Part shown: piece by piece, positions 1-11,352 of the stretch
How positions within the stretch are numbered: the first letter of the stretch is position 1
Layout: the number at the start of each line of letters is the position of its first letter
Assembly: GCA_900073065.1 (NCBI GenBank)
Contig: FJOG01000091.1
Coordinates: 1-34,129, forward strand
Direction of reading: 5' to 3'
Length of the DNA stretch: 34,129 bases
DNA from: Phialocephala subalpina
Lineage: Eukaryota; Ascomycota; Leotiomycetes; Helotiales; Mollisiaceae
Program-made: the position numbers and the translations under genes
The notes under the pieces: generated by a model
What the model was told of the DNA's origin: nothing
Seen by the model: the letters and a program-made list of their open reading frames with translations, nothing else
Database searches by the model: none

Positions 1-1330
1 AAATTTATTACACGCTAATAATTAATTATTTTTTATATTATTAATAAAAATAAAATAATAAAATAAAATTTAAAGAAATATTATTAAAATAATTTAATAA
101 AAATATTAAAATAATAAAATAATATAAAAAATTAAATAAAGAAAATAAAGAAAAATAATAATATAATAAAAAGAAATTATTATAAAAAAATATAAATATA
201 ATATATTAACGCGTATTTATCGAATTATTATTAATTAATTTTATTCTAATTAAAAAAGAATAAAATTCGCGATTTTTATAAATAATAAATATAATTATTT
301 ATTTAAATTCGTATTTAAATTATAATAAAAATATAAATAAAATTTAATTTCCGCGTATATATTCTTTAATAACTTTTTTTTAATAAATAATATAATATAA
401 TTATTTATTATAATACGAATTATAAAACCAAAGATTTTACGATTATATATAAAAAAAATTTATAAAAGCGTTTTTAAAAATTAATAAATATAAATACGAA
501 ATTTTTTTTGGATTAAAATTAAATATAACGAATAATATATTAAAATAAAGAATTTAAATATTTCTAAGAAAATTAAAAGGTTATTATAATAGAAATATTA
601 CAAATAATAAAAAGGGAATTTAAAAATAAAATAAAATTATAATTTATATTATTATAATAACGATTTATTAAAGTAATATTCTAATTTTATAATATTAATT
701 CCTAAGGATAATTATTAATTAGGAAAACTTTTAAAAATTATTAATAAATTTATAATAAAAGTAAAAATATTATAAATAAACTAATTTTTAATTGAAATCG
801 AAAAAAAGGAATTATTTTTACTTTTTTTTCTAACGAGAATTATAATTTATAATTAATTCTTCGAATAAATTTTATAATAATAAATAATTTATTTATTTAT
901 AAAATATTATAATAAAATATTTAAAAATATTTTAAAGTATATTTTTTATTTAAAAAGTTAAAATATAATTAAAAAGGAAAAAAAATTTATAAAAAAAGAA
1001 AAAGAAAAAATTTAAAGAATTTATTTTATATTAAAGAAAAATAATTAATTTAATTTAATTTAATTTGAATTATAAAATTTTATATATTTTAATTTATAAA
1101 ATAAAAGGATATTTGATTATTTCTTATATATAATTTCTATATAATATTATATATTATAATTATATATATTAATTATATATATTAATTAATTACTTATTAA
1201 TTTATTTAATAGTTTAATTATAAACCCATTAATTTTAATCAATTGAATATTAATTAATATTAATTAATAATTAATTAATGATTAATATTTTTCTCATACT
1301 AGGAAGAAGTGATAGCGTGATATTATTCTA
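1..1330. other. AT-rich RIP-type block without genes
   Basis: This stretch is almost pure A/T with isolated CpG-containing words such as gcg and cga, and long runs of TTAATTAA-like sequence. No open frame of useful length is present on either strand. The composition matches the two heavily mutated blocks elsewhere in the window, one of which is recognisably a RIP-mutated retrotransposon. A dead repeat is the likely origin, but no domain can be recognised. The change to balanced composition near 1290-1340 is abrupt. Confidence 0.75.
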
Positions 1331-2779
1331 AAAAACGAATGACGGAAGGGTATACAAGACTGGGAAAAATCGAGAGGGTAAAGCACATGCACGGCCTGAG
1401 GTTCAAGTGTTGGGCTCAACTTCTTCTCTTCGCCTGCCGAGAATCCCACGATATTGTTGTGGTCACAGTCGGTCTTATGAGCGAGCCTCCGACACCATTG
1501 CCTTCCTCCCAGAAACGTAGTTCAACTTTTATCAAGACATCCTCTAACTCCGCTGCGACAAGTTCAAAGAAGGGATGTTTTATCGAAAATTCGATAATCT
1601 GATATTTGATATCATATGTGTATTCGACGAAAGGATCGAGAACTTAGCGCTCCTAGTGAGCAAAAAAAGGGGAAGTTGGAGAGAGAGAGAGTGGAAGAGC
1701 AGAAAGGGGTTTGGAAAGAGGCGGACTACCGTCTGAAGTTGCTTCAGAACTTGCACCAGTGGATGACGGAATTGATGGACACTTAACCGAGAACACCAAA
1801 ATCCCCACCAAAAGTCAACATCTTTTGAATTAAGCCAGATATCAGCTTTCTAATAGATCACTCTAAAACTCGGGTTTTAAAAAGACATTAATACCTTTTA
1901 TGTTCTGTATTAAGCAGAGTTTTCATTAAACCCCTCGAAGACTAAGCACACTTAAATTTTATCGCCTTTGCTAAAAATGCCACCAAAATAGTATCAAAAA
2001 TTACCTCTTCTCGCGATCGTTTACCCCTAGATACACATAAAGCTTAAACAGATTATTCGATTAATTGTAAGTGCGCGAACTATGGGGTTTTAAATGCTTC
2101 TTAAGTTTCGAGTAATTTTATTAAAAAGCTCAGTTTTTATATAATCGTAAAGTAGATGACTTTTGGTGGGGATTTGGTATTCTCGGTTAAAGCATCCGTC
2201 AATTCCGTCACCCACTGGTGTTGGAAGCAAGATCAAGGAAGGAAACTGAGTTATGTCCAAGATCCATTCATTAGAGTTACCATCCATGCATCCATCCATC
2301 AGCGCCCTCAATGCTTTGCTTGACGAACTTAGCTTTTGGCAAAGTCCCGTCCATGTATGATACAGTTCTCCCCCTCATCCCCTTCCCTTTCCCTCCCTCC
2401 TCCCTTATCTCCGCTAACCCTCCCTCACCCTTACTCTCAGCACCCACTCTCCCTCCGCACCACTTCCTTCTCGGCCCCAAGGTTTCCGTCGCTCCGGCTC
2501 GGCCACGGCCTCGCCCTGTCTACAAACACAATCAATCACAAAGGTATAAAACAACATAGTCCCCGCCATTCCATGCTCTTAACAGAAAGAAAAAGCTGCG
2601 CTCTCAAAGCCCATTATCCCGCTCTCAGAACAGATATGAAAAGAAAACAGAAGAAAAGGTATATCACAAAAAGGAAAAAAAGAAGAGACGTAAGAGTGTA
2701 TGTACAATGATCGTGATGTGTCTGTGTATGTGTATGTGTATGTTTTGGGGACCAATGCCCCGGACTTTACCGGCATCCT
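1331..2779. other. Gene-free transition region downstream of the EGF-module gene
   Basis: Composition is mixed and no supportable protein gene is seen. It contains a short GA microsatellite (about 1680-1691), a degenerate inverted repeat (listed separately), a pyrimidine-rich tract (about 2365-2460) and a TG/TGTATG microsatellite (about 2719-2742). The right part probably holds the 3' untranslated region and terminator of the minus-strand gene that ends at 2780. Confidence 0.5.
1740..2231. repeat. Degenerate long inverted repeat, possible foldback element
   Basis: The segment from about 1740 to 1890 matches the reverse complement of about 2090 to 2231. The best part is roughly 65 bp (left 1757-1820, right 2157-2219) with a handful of mismatches, mostly transitions, and a one-base gap. 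Similarity fades inward, leaving a loop of about 200 bp. No clear target-site duplication was found at the outer ends. It could be a RIP-decayed foldback or MITE-like element, or an old inverted duplication. Confidence 0.6.
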
Positions 2780-5574
2780 TTATATTGCTCTCCAGAGCTC
2801 GGTGCTTCGTCTAGGAAGCTGTGGCTCCCTCCTTCTCACTTTGCTCGAAACAGCTGAGACGTTCTTCGATCCAACGGTTCCGTTTCCGACGTTGACGGTG
2901 AAAGCCAGTAGATCGACCAGATTCCCATTTCCCAAGCTCACGTTGGCGGCAGCCATGTTGGTGAATGACTGTAAGCTGAAAAACTTCTGAAGCCCAGATT
3001 GAGCAGTGACCGCCGAATCGAGTTGTTCCTGCTGCAGGATATACAGCACAGCCACCCTTGCAAAGTCCAAAACTTCTTCTGTGATGTTGAATAAGCCCAG
3101 CGGATTGGTTGCTGCAGATGAAGCGCTGGAGGTGGAGGTAGATGCTGAACTGGTTTTGGAGGCTGAGGAAGAGGAATGGGTCGAGGAATCATAGATGATC
3201 CCAGCACTCGTCGCTACACTCCAACTCGCCGAACTCGTCGTATCCCACCTCTTCTTCGTCCCCGTGCCCGAACTCACAACATCATTCGCATTCCCCTCCC
3301 TCGTACTCTCTCCATCGAACGTCACCAGCGCATTCTCAGACGCACACGTCAAATTCGCATTATTGAATCTCGCCACAATCGTACTCTCACTCAACGGGAT
3401 TGAGAAGTTGGTCTGCGCATCAGCGATAAGTCGTTCGATCGAGTCACCGAGTGTGACGTTTGCGAGATTAGAGAGAGTGGTGGTGGTGCAGCCGGTTGCG
3501 TTGGCGGTCGTACATGTTGAGCCTGTGAAGCCGTTTGTGCAGATACATGCGCAGGAGTTGTTATCAATCACGCTGGTTCCTCCATTCTTACACGCCGTCG
3601 TTGAGGAAGCTTCGCATTGTTGGAGAGCTGAGACTGTAGTTGATGAAGATTTGTTCGAGGGTTTATGGAACACCAAAAGTTCGAGAGGAACGACGACTGC
3701 TGCAGCGATGATGATTAAGAGGATGATGAGAACTAGGATGAATCCCCAGCAAGGAAGGCCACAACAACGACGTTTCTTCTTGGGTGTTTTTGAAGAGTCG
3801 GTTGAGTCCCCGTACTGTCCGGCTGAAGGCCAGGATGAGACGGGGCGTGTGGGAGTCCCGCCTCGGGTTGGGGTTGCGATGCCCGGGGGTGGGAAGGCGG
3901 CTAGCATGCCTGAGAGACCGGATTTGTGCTTTTCATCTTCGGTTACTGTTGTTGTCAGCTTTATCTTCACAATATCGCAGGTTAGTGCTTACAGCCCAAC
4001 TCCTTGTCTCTCGCCATTTCGTCCTCTGTTGGCCAATCGTTCAATGCTAGTCGACTACCTGGTCTCTTGCCTCGATCCATCATAGCTGCTAGTCGAGTCG
4101 CGCGTCGTATCAGATCCGGTAAACTGGTCAAACTTCCTCGCGCCTCAGCATCACGAACAGCGTCCATATCAAGTCTCGGCGGTCTTCGAATCGCAGACAA
4201 TCGACTGAAACCAGGACTTGGAGTTCTGACCGGAGCTGGAGGAGGTGATAACGAACTTGCTGCATTATAAGCTCCGAGCATCTCTTTCTCGGTCGCGGGA
4301 TCTGAACGGTTAGCAGCATATGCTGGCGCGGATTCGTTTGTCGTCACGGCTCTGGCAATGGTTGGTACCGTTTCCTCGGATGATGTGGATGACTTGTCGA
4401 TTAATCCTGTTCCTGTCGCGAGCGGTGAGCTGACATCTCCTATTATGGGCCAGACGGTTTCTCGCTGTCCGGCTTCGCTTGCTTTCGACGCCGTGAAGCC
4501 TTGAGCTAGTCCTCCTACACCTGCTATTACGCCCATCTTCTCTAATTTCGACATCTGCTGCTGGCTCTGCTGAGGAATTGGCTGTGGCCGCGCAGGGTCG
4601 GCTCTCTCTGAACCCCTTGTTGTTATCATGGAAGGTTTTGCGCGTCGTCCAAAACTAGCACTTCGTATTAATCCACGATCATCACTATCATCTCCATTAG
4701 ATTCCCTCGATTTCATCGATTCTCGTCCCTCCTCGATCGGTGAACCGAATCCTCTCCCCTCGTCTCTGTAATCTCGACTGTCTCGATCATACACCTCCTC
4801 GTCCTCATAATCGTCCTCGTCGTATCGCGGCGAATCAGATCCCCAACTCGTTGGCATCGCTGCGCTGGAGGCATACGATTGATGTGATGGAACTGTCCGC
4901 GGACTTTCCTCTGGAATGGGCGAAACAAATGAAGCTTGTGAATAATACGAAGATGCGCCGCGTCTCGATGATGGTGGTGGTCCAAGGTTCGCGCTCCTCC
5001 GAGGTGGGCCTGGTGGAGGCATTGGGACTGGGAAATCTGGTATCGATCCAACAGACGAAAGTGTAGACTGCCGTGAAGACTGTGTCATAGGAGAAGTAAC
5101 AAGCGGCGAGATAATATCATCCTCCTCATATCCCCTCTGCGGTGGTTGGTACTGAAAGGAAGGCGTGGGGTCTTGTAATCGTGAGGCGTCAAGCATCGAA
5201 GGAACATGACTTGGTCGTGGCGGTCGTTGGGGAGGCACACCTCGTCCAGGAGGAGGTTGGTACTGAGGATCCGGTCCGCCTTCGATGGTCGCAGCCAGCG
5301 GCCATTGCGGGACCTGTGTTGGTCTCGATATCGCAACCCCAATCGGGCCTTGCCCGTTCTTCGTCGTCACCAACGCTGGCGGCAGTTGCGGTCGCGGTCG
5401 ATTTGTTGGCGCACTTGGGGCCGCTCGCGGGTTATCGAAGGCTCGCTGTGGAGGCCGCGGTATCTGTGATGGTACCTGTGGTGCGATTCCTTGCTCTGCC
5501 ATCTCTCTTGCTCTTCGTACTGATCCTCCTCCGCCAGGCGACCTGGTTGGCGCAGGCCATTGCTGTTGACTCAT
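2780..5574 (-). CDS. Single-pass membrane glycoprotein with EGF-like module (two exons)
   Basis: Exon 1 runs 5574-3993 and exon 2 runs 3945-2780. The intron (3946-3992, 47 nt) starts GTAAGC, has a CTGAC branch site 8 nt before its AG end, and is phase 1; the frames join exactly to 915 residues. Residues 1 to about 590 are Pro/Ser/Arg-rich and probably disordered, with an acidic Asp/Glu/Tyr patch, and end in a basic KKKRRCC stretch. A strong transmembrane segment spans about 595-620. An EGF-like Cys cluster follows (about 638-672, with CKNGG and CICTNGFTGSTC), then a Ser-rich ectodomain with about nine N-glycosylation sequons. This implies a cytosolic N-terminus and an outer C-terminus. Proteins of this layout are common in Pezizomycotina and sometimes carry the label glycoprotein X; their role is unknown. 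A role in surface sensing or adhesion is inference. The start is the first ATG of the frame. Confidence 0.85.
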
Positions 5575-8500
5575 TGGGATATGGTGAATTGCGTTTTTGG
5601 AATCGAGGTCGCCAGTTTCCTAAGAAAAGGGGTTTCGAGAAGTTCAGCCCCTCGTGACCAATCCAAAGACTCGGATCCTTTGCTTTATTGTGTTTGCATA
5701 TGCATGAAGCCGTATGACAAGGGATTACTATATGCAAACAGCCGTATCTCGTTCAAATCAATTCGCTCCAGACGATGCCCTGACAGAAATATCGACCAGT
5801 AATATGAGATGTCGAGTGTTGATTTCGTATTATCCCAGCTGGATCAAAATGGGTATAGAAACTTGGAAGTAAAGAGGAAGTGGTCGAACTTCGCTGTAAG
5901 AACGGGAGCTACTAAAGAGCGTGGTCGGTCGCTAGGATCCGAAGAATAGACAAAAATTGAGCCTATATCGAGAAGTTGAATCGAATCAAAGTTGCGTTCG
6001 TCGCATCTCCGGGTACGAAAGGTACTGAATCGAAACGGCGCGTTGTTGTTCCTGAACGTTGTATAAAAATCCCCCAGCCTCAAAGAATCCTACAAGAATT
6101 CAATTAGCAACGCGACTCGACCTCATCCATCCAGTGAACAGCGCAGCGAACACGAAAGAGTGGCAAAAGAATGAGATGCCCGCTCCTGACAGAGAAGAGG
6201 CGAAAGGTACGAAACCGCCACAGCAGGACTGCCTACTGAATGGTCAATTGCACGTCGGCAAGCTGGTCCGAAGACGTCCCCCCTCTCTCAGGCACACGAA
6301 ATCCGACGAAGACAGAAAAAGAAGGGTCGTTACATCTGGTGTTTCGCGAGCCTGCGGTAATCTCTCATGCGCAAACCACCTGTTTCTGGATCCCCCACCA
6401 CTTTTCTGTACAACCCAAAACCACACACAAATGTACTACTTGTTCAACGTCTTCAAACGTGGACAATTTCCTATGTTGTCCTGGAATTCGACTCAAGAAC
6501 GAGTGTCCGTTTGGAGAGCGGGCGCCGACGGAAGGAGCTCTCGAAGCTAGGGCGGAGAAGGGAAGCGGTGGTCGTTCGTCTCTGTCCGTTTCAGAAATGG
6601 TCGACCGTCTAATCGTCGGATATGGGGGAGCGTCGAGCTCTGGGACGATCAAGCAAGTATGAAGCGCTAGATCAGATCAAAACATCGGACACCGAGGTCG
6701 TTTTCAAACCGCCTGATTCTTCACTCTTCCTTCTCTTCTCCAGGCAAGCCGAGTTTGTCGTTGACGAAGGTGTCGTGACGAGACGAGAAAGGATGGGCGA
6801 GGTCGGGGAAGTGCGTTTGATTGATGTTGCTCGTCGGACCTTGAGGTCAGGTCAGGTCAGGTCAGATCAGTGGCACGGCACTGGGCAGATGCGGGCAGAT
6901 GCAAGCAAGTGCAAGGAATGGAAATGAACTGCTCTCACGCTGATTGGTGTACCGCGGCGAGAAATCAGCAGTGCATCGAGGAGCGAGAATCCTGCTCGTG
7001 AGTGGCGTTGATCCTGTGTGAAGCCTGTTCTTGGTTCGTATTGCTGGGCGGACCCCTTCAACACTCGATTCCTCTCAGGCTTCTTCGTCTGGTCCGCAAG
7101 CTGGGCTTGATCTGGGTCTGTAGGCGGGCGAGGCAGGGAGGGACAAGCCTACCGGACCAGGTTCACAGCGGGGGCAGGGCTCAACCAGAAACACACCATT
7201 GAAAAGTCAGCCACAGGGGGAAGAGGCGGAGAATTTATGTGAGAGCATACTTAAAGCAGCCACTCGGTGCCTGTCAGCCTCTGTACGAAAACAACGCAGC
7301 TAGCACGAAATCAGTATAATCTGCTGGTGCTTTAATGGTGGCTGTCTTCAGGCTTGGATCCTGCGCTGTGGATTCTCACTAGTTTCTCGCCCCGAGCACC
7401 CTGCACCACCACTCAAAGCTCCAAACAACACGGCCACCACCTGAGATCAAACATCGTATACCGTCACCATGCAGCTGCTATTCTTGTCTCTTTCTCCCTC
7501 GCACTACATATACGAATACATCCTCATCCTTTGAATTCATCGTAGACTTCCACGTTGCATCCCTCATCGTCATCGTGATCCTCCAACCCAGAATATGGCC
7601 CCATCCCATCACTCTCGAGAATATCGCGCACGATCGCTGTCCAGGTCTCTCATGTTTTTTTCAAGCGGACCCAGCGTTTCAGGTTGATTCGCTTGCAGCC
7701 GAAGCCATCTCCTCACCACATCCGAGCCCATGGGTCGAACCAATTATAGGCTGTCAGGAGGGGGTCCCGCCTGGTTTTCTACCACTAAAATGTTGGGGAG
7801 AGGAGCCAATCGTAAGTGCAGTTCGAAGAGATGAGAGCAGAGAGAGTTTGAGCCTCGAGATGCGTTGAAAACAATGGCTGTGGATGAGATGAGATGCATA
7901 TGTTTGTATGTCTGGGCATCTGATGTTTTGAGGTATCGATAAGGAGGGCAGAGAGAGACATGTCTTTGCTTTGCATCACCGGGTTCAGCGCACATGAAAG
8001 GCACGCGATGCGCTTGTTCCATCTCTTCCGAAAATCAATACCGCTAAAAAACCGGCGTCCTCTCAAGAATTCTCCGAGCCGAAAGAGACGATCAATCATC
8101 TTCACCTTCATATTTGGTCCTCATCTGTATCTTTTCATCCGAGCTTCCTCTCCCGTCGCTTCTTGTTTGATCTTGTCTCGGGACGAAGATGTTCCTACTT
8201 CCGTCTCGTCTCCAGAATTCGATTATTTGAAATGTTGTTCGTCGTTTTCGTACTGAGTACGGTGACATCGCACACGGGAAGAAGTGTAGCTACCAAGATC
8301 CCCTCCAAATATCGCGACTAAAATCATCGGCGTAAACCCTAATCTCACAATTGATTTCTGCCCGCTTCTACCTCACCAATCCTTTCTCTCGCAGTCGGCG
8401 CGAGTCTCCCGCCCGCCGCGTCTCCAATTCTCATCTCTCCCAGCCCAGCCAGCTAAAATATATTGAAAAAGATGACAGCAGAGCCCCTTCATATCTGCAC

Positions 8501-10312
8501 CCCAATATATTTCCTTGTTTTTCACGTTGTTGCCGATCGCGTTTGTTTATTCGTCTCCCAATTTCATATATTAATTGGGGGTTGATATTGATATTTGAAC
8601 GGGGCGAGTGGAGTCGCTCCCCCCCATGTCAAATGAGGCGGGTGAGGCGGAAATTTTATATCGCGGCATCGCGAGTGCGAATGCGAGCGGGGATCAGATG
8701 AACACGGTCATGATGACGGGATGTTTTTGGCGCGATGCGAAATTGGAGATCTGAAGCCCACATGGAAGGAAGTACCTGCGGCTTCAAAATTGGGAGACGG
8801 CATAATTACCGTGTTGTTGGGCGAGGGAACCATTCACTTGGCCGGCTGGGCTTTGGAGCCGGTGCTTCGAGATAAAAGGCCTGCGAGAGCTTCCAGATCT
8901 TACAGTACAAAGTTCCTTGGATGATCCTGCGGCCATCGAGGCGGAGAAGAGAGCTCCAGCTTCGCATTGTGGTGGGAAATTTGGTGAGTCTTGATCTTGG
9001 TTCACTTGAAAGTAAGTTAGAATCTAGGAAAGGTTTGTCTTCGCGTCTTCATCCCGATCTTATTCATGAAACGCCAGTTCATCATCTCATCTCTTCCGGA
9101 AATGACAGCAGAGCGGCACGTGGCGGCGATGAAGTCATTCTTCTCATCTTCCAGATCCATCTTCTCCTTCTGCGCATGTATCCCTCGATGGAACATCTGT
9201 TTCTCGACGTCGCAAGCAAGCCCTGAGCTTCATCATGGTGAGAGGGCTGACAGAAGCCAGCAAAGCCTTCTTCTCGCTCTCATCCTAACCCTCATCCTCG
9301 TCCTCCTTTTTCTTCTTCGATGAAAATTTGTAGGAGCCCACCCAGCGTTGTTTGCGGTACCAATTCATACGTTCCTGAGAAGAATGCTCGCTGACCGAAC
9401 CCCTTCCTCCCAGGCCTCGCTCGATCATTCACTGCAGAGCCACGCCTGCGAGAACCTTCTAGCAGACCAAGACCGAGCCCACAACTTCACATTTCCTTGC
9501 CATGAGCTGCACTTCTCGCCCAACCCGACAAAAGCCCCTCTTCACGCCCTCGGATTAGAGGAGCACGGAAATTCAGGTGCAAGATCAAGTGAATCACCAA
9601 TCCACTAGAGTGCTCGGGGGACCCTACACTCGAATCTGGAGCGGTGCAGAGTATATAAACAAACAAACCAGCACTCAAGACATGATGCTTGTAGGACGCA
9701 CACGATGCTCGGCACATGGGAATATTGGAGCAGGTATCCAACACAATTCGCTGTGTCGCGTTCAGGTATAGATAGATACATGCTAGCTGGTAGTATCTAC
9801 TTTCCTTGGTGTTTTTACATCTTTGTAATCTTCTTAAACTTCTAGTTCATCTGTTGTCGTATCGAGGACATGACGGCAAAGTGCTATATGACAGCAGTGA
9901 AATCATCGCTCTCTTGCTCCCGCTTCGTAGTTGATCTATCTCTCAAAACTCCACCAGAAGCTCTCCCGTTTATCGTTTCGCCCGGGCCCTCGTCCTCGTG
10001 GTCCTCCAACCGTGACTCGGGCAGAATTTTGGCCTTTTTCTTGGGACTAAGGTTGTGCTGCGAAGCGCGGTATATGTAGCTAAGACACTGGTGTGAAAGA
10101 GATGCAAGGAGAGGTTGATGAGGGTATTCACTTTTGTGTCTGAGGTGCTGAATGAGGGGTTTGCTTTGTGTTTGTTTCGAGAGTGTATGCTGGAATGGCA
10201 TGTCAGATTGTCTTGGCTGGGGCATATTAATAAGGAAGAATTTGAAGATACGATGCCAATGGCCTCTATCCCGCTAGAAGCACAGCCAAAGGGTTGGAGC
10301 AGACGTCGAGTA
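5575..10312. other. 4.7-kb region with no supportable gene
   Basis: Composition is balanced, so this is not RIP-degraded sequence, yet the longest frames are short, overlap one another, resemble no known family and lack convincing splice structure. It lies upstream of the minus-strand EGF-module gene and so includes its promoter and 5' leader. It contains many pyrimidine-rich tracts (for example about 9268-9320) and a GGTCA array. Possible contents are a long regulatory region, a non-coding transcript, or a gene broken beyond recognition. Confidence 0.5.
6845..6869. repeat. GGTCA tandem array
   Basis: Four perfect GGTCA units are followed by one GATCA variant. The half-site resembles binding words of some zinc-finger factors, but no function can be assigned. 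It sits in the gene-free region upstream of the EGF-module gene. Confidence 0.8.
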
Positions 10313-10470
10313 CGGAAGGGGGTTTCAGCAAATAAAGCACACCCCCCATGTAAGGCGGTGACATTTTGGGCAATCAAAAACCCAGAATGCTAATAGTTAC
10401 CCCGTAAATTCCCTTCTTTAGCGATGGCAGAGCTAGAGGGGTGTGCATCATTTGCTGAGACCCCCTTCCG
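10313..10470. mobile_element. 158-bp MITE with TA target duplication (Tc1/mariner-pogo type)
   Basis: The left end (10313-10347) and the reverse complement of the right end (10436-10470) match at 31 of 35 positions, both beginning CGGAAGGGGGT. Each end is directly flanked by TA (10311-10312 and 10471-10472), the target-site duplication of the Tc1/mariner/pogo superfamily. There is no coding capacity, so it is a non-autonomous element that needs a transposase from elsewhere. The low divergence between the ends suggests a fairly recent insertion that has largely escaped RIP, in line with its small size. Confidence 0.8.
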
Positions 10471-10473
10471 TAC

Positions 10474-11352
10474 AACGGGCAATGACTGCAAGCCCACATA
10501 CATGCTAACTAATGAAGCTTGCTCCTCTGCATCGCCTTGCATATCTGCACCTTTACAAAAACAGCAATTTATCTCATCTCATTTCCCCAAGATCCGAGCT
10601 ACGTCTTCTCAGAGCCAATCTTTTGTATGCTACAGTCATGTTCGAAATCGGCTTCAGTTCCGAATACTCAAAGATTTTTTTTTAGATCTATATTTTATGC
10701 GGTATTAACCCTCTGTAGCTAGTTTAACTCTAGATCCTGCATTAGCTTATCTTCCCCTGCTACACGTGAAGTGAAGACTTCTGCTTGAGTATGAGATGTT
10801 ACGAGTGTGGAGCATCAGTTTGTGGGTAAAAGAATGGTATTGTTAAGTCTGTAGATCTAGCTAGGGAGGAAAATGAGGATATAAAAGTCTGTGAGATTAC
10901 CCCTGAGCTATACTACATATGGAAAGAGAGCATGGTAAAGAGAGCATGGTAAAGAGAGCATGGCACCACTACACGTGATCAGCAACTGACACTGAGGATC
11001 CGACCTCATCGCCGGCCATCAACATTGTTTCTGCCCCATCACATGAGAAAATTGACGCCTGAAGATTCACTGGCCTTTGTAGAACATTCTAGGGATAGTA
11101 CATAGTAGTAAACTATTGCATCAATAAAAAGTGGCACTTTAGGAAACTATAACCCATGGTTTCAGTGCCTGATGGGCCACGCTTATCGAGGACAACAAGG
11201 AACCATGCCTAATAACGAGAATAAAGCACTCGTCTTGTGGACTATAATATTCAAATGACTGTCCAGCAGCAAAAAAGCGGATTGACTCGTTTGACGTATT
11301 AAGGATAATTCGACTTGAATTATTAATGTTATGATTATAGAATGGCGTAGCC
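10474..11352. other. Gene-free intergenic region
   Basis: No supportable gene is seen between the MITE and the minus-strand gene that ends at 11353. It contains a 14-bp tandem triplet and two CACGTG words (near 10763 and 10973). The right part should include the 3' untranslated region of that minus-strand gene. Confidence 0.5.
10923..10963. repeat. 14-bp direct repeat, three copies
   Basis: The unit aaagagagcatggt occurs three times head to tail, the last copy one base short. The copies are identical, which suggests recent replication slippage. Confidence 0.85.

Noticed and set aside
3195..4085. 296-codon plus-strand frame
   Set aside because: It is antisense to the EGF-module gene, runs across that gene's intron, and has no recognisable domain.
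6059..6662. Overlapping plus-strand frames of 140-163 codons upstream of the EGF-module gene
   Set aside because: Several frames on both strands are open at once, none has family resemblance or convincing splice sites, and the region is expected to be promoter.
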